From Holophagaceae bacterium UBA706 (GTDB taxonomy: Bacteria; Acidobacteriota; Holophagae; Holophagales; Holophagaceae): a DNA stretch of 6,446 nt. Shown piece after piece: positions 5,338 through 6,446 of the stretch. A program made the position numbers and the translations under genes. The notes beneath the pieces are model-generated. The model saw only the letters and a list, made by a program, of their open reading frames with translations, made no database searches and was not told the origin of the DNA. Numbering within the stretch: position 1 is the first letter of the stretch; the number at the start of each line of letters is the position of its first letter. Location: NCBI GenBank assembly GCA_002298155.1, contig DBME01000214.1:3536-9981 (forward strand), given 5' to 3'.

Positions 5338-6446
5338 ATGAACTTCCTCGACAACATCAAGATGGGCCCCAAGCTCCTGGCCTCCTTCATCATCACGGCC
5401 CTCATCGCCGTCGCCATCGGTACCTTCGGCGCCATCAAAATCAGGACCGGAGATGAGATGGATACGAGGTTGTACGAAAAAATGACGGTTCCACTCAAGG
5501 ATGTCGCGGACATGATGCAGTACAACCAGCGCCTGCGGGTCAATCTCCGCGACGCCATCATCTCGGGCGACAATGAGCGGTTCTACACCCGCTACAAGGA
5601 AATCCTGGCCAAATGCGAGCAGTCCGAGAAGACTTATCAGGATAGCCTCCTTACGGACGCGGGGAAGGCGATCTTCGCGCGGTACAAGGAAGCCCAGAAA
5701 CGCACCCTGGCAGCCTATGAGACCGTGTTCTCCCTGGCCAAGGCGGGCAAGAAGGACAAGGCAACTGATCTGCTCTATGGCGACGCCTACAAGGCCAGCC
5801 AGGAGCTCAATCTGGTCCTGGACGAAGTGGAAAAGTCCAAGCTTGACCTCGCCAAGGTCACCTCCGAAGAGAATACCGCCCGGGCCAACAGCGCCATCCT
5901 GGCCATGGAGATCCTCATGGCCATCGGTGCGATCTTCGCCGTGGTGATGGGCTGGGTCATCTCCAGGTCCATCACCCGTCCCCTGGCCAAGGGCGTCGAC
6001 ATGATGAACGAAATGTCCAAGGGCCATCTGGGGACCCGCCTGAAGATGGATCGGGAGGACGAGATCGGCGAACTGGCCAAGGCCATGGATGCCTTCGCCA
6101 ACGACCTCAAGGGCATGGTCGACGGTCTCCACCAGATCGCCAAGGGCGACCTTACGCGCGAGTGGCAGGCCAGTGATGCGCAGGACGAGATTGCCCCCGC
6201 CCTCAAGACCGTGCGGGCCAACCTCCTGGCCCTCGTGGACGACGCGGCCATGTTGAACAAGGCCGCCGTGGACGGCAAGCTCGCCACCCGCGCCGACGCC
6301 TCCCGCCACCAGGGCGACTACCGCAAGATCGTCCAGGGCGTCAACGAATGCCTCGATGCCGTCATCGGACCCCTCAACGTCGCCGCCGGCTACGTGGACC
6401 GCATCTCCAAGGGTGACATCCCCCCCAAGATCACCGACAAGTACAA
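5338..6446 (+). CDS. Methyl-accepting chemotaxis protein, N-terminal part (4HB-type sensor, multiple HAMP-like units), cut by window end
   Basis: The open frame runs to the right edge (369 complete codons) with no stop. It encodes the sensor half of a membrane chemoreceptor that would signal to the CheW/CheA pair just upstream. After a short basic start (MNFLDNIKMGPK), TM1 is residues about 13-33. Residues about 35-185 are an all-helical periplasmic region consistent with a 4-helix-bundle MCP sensor (4HB_MCP); its ligand cannot be read from sequence. TM2 is about 186-208. The first HAMP follows at about 209-260, with ITRPL (P215), GHL and the DEIGEL motif. After it come HAMP-like repeats: GDLTREW...DEIAPAL (about 270-289), DGKLATR (312-318) and SKGDIPPKI (357-365). 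This is the poly-HAMP pattern of some receptors. The methylation helices and signalling tip are expected beyond the window. Sensor-region codons are less G/C-ending than those of the HAMP part. Confidence 0.92.
   Translation, partial: MNFLDNIKMGPKLLASFIITALIAVAIGTFGAIKIRTGDEMDTRLYEKMTVPLKDVADMMQYNQRLRVNLRDAIISGDNERFYTRYKEILAKCEQSEKTYQDSLLTDAGKAIFARYKEAQKRTLAAYETVFSLAKAGKKDKATDLLYGDAYKASQELNLVLDEVEKSKLDLAKVTSEENTARANSAILAMEILMAIGAIFAVVMGWVISRSITRPLAKGVDMMNEMSKGHLGTRLKMDREDEIGELAKAMDAFANDLKGMVDGLHQIAKGDLTREWQASDAQDEIAPALKTVRANLLALVDDAAMLNKAAVDGKLATRADASRHQGDYRKIVQGVNECLDAVIGPLNVAAGYVDRISKGDIPPKITDKY

Noticed and set aside
5251..6309. Long - strand open frame opposite the receptor gene
   Set aside because: Same shadow effect; the + frame has membrane segments, HAMP motifs and an SD, the - frame only low-complexity His/Gly/Asp-rich sequence.

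Overview
The window is a G+C-rich, densely coding bacterial segment. All five recognisable genes are on the + strand. They form a chemosensory (Che-type) signalling cluster attached to a serine-phosphorylation 'partner-switching' module. Third codon positions are nearly all G or C, intergenic gaps are short, and Shine-Dalgarno (SD) sites are of the GGAGG type. This fits a high-GC Gram-negative such as a Holophaga/Geothrix-type acidobacterium or a deltaproteobacterial lineage. That assignment rests on general style, not on any marker gene, and is tentative.

Layout: (1) nt 15-1550 encode a three-domain protein: a response-regulator receiver, a PP2C/SpoIIE-type serine phosphatase and an RsbW-type HATPase serine kinase. 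Its true start may lie left of the window. (2) nt 1551-1746 are a less G+C-rich gap with a good sigma70-type promoter (TTGACA, 16 bp, GATACT) and a leader of about 145 nt. The leader contains TCCTCC, which could pair with the SD of the next gene. (3) nt 1747-2052 encode a STAS-domain anti-sigma-factor antagonist with the phosphorylatable serine motif DSLGI. (4) nt 2054-4807 encode a large CheA histidine kinase (917 aa) with two CheW-like domains at its C-terminus. (5) nt 4804-5265 encode CheW, overlapping cheA by ATGA. (6) nt 5338 to the right edge encode the N-terminal 369 residues of a methyl-accepting chemotaxis protein with a 4-helix-bundle type periplasmic sensor and a chain of HAMP-like units. 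The window ends before its signalling tip.

Likely joint working (inference): the receptor, CheW and CheA form a membrane-associated sensing complex. CheA autophosphorylates on His51 and passes phosphate to an aspartate in a receiver. The only receiver in the window is the one on the phosphatase/kinase protein. Its phosphorylation would shift the balance between dephosphorylating and phosphorylating Ser54 of the STAS protein. That protein, when unphosphorylated, would capture a partner (anti-sigma factor, diguanylate cyclase or other) not encoded here. Pseudomonas HsbR/HsbA and Shewanella CrsR/CrsA use a comparable receiver-phosphatase-kinase plus STAS pair. The immediate fusion of that pair to a cheA-cheW-mcp operon is the most interesting point of the window. 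No RNA genes, mobile elements, CRISPR arrays or convincing terminators were seen.
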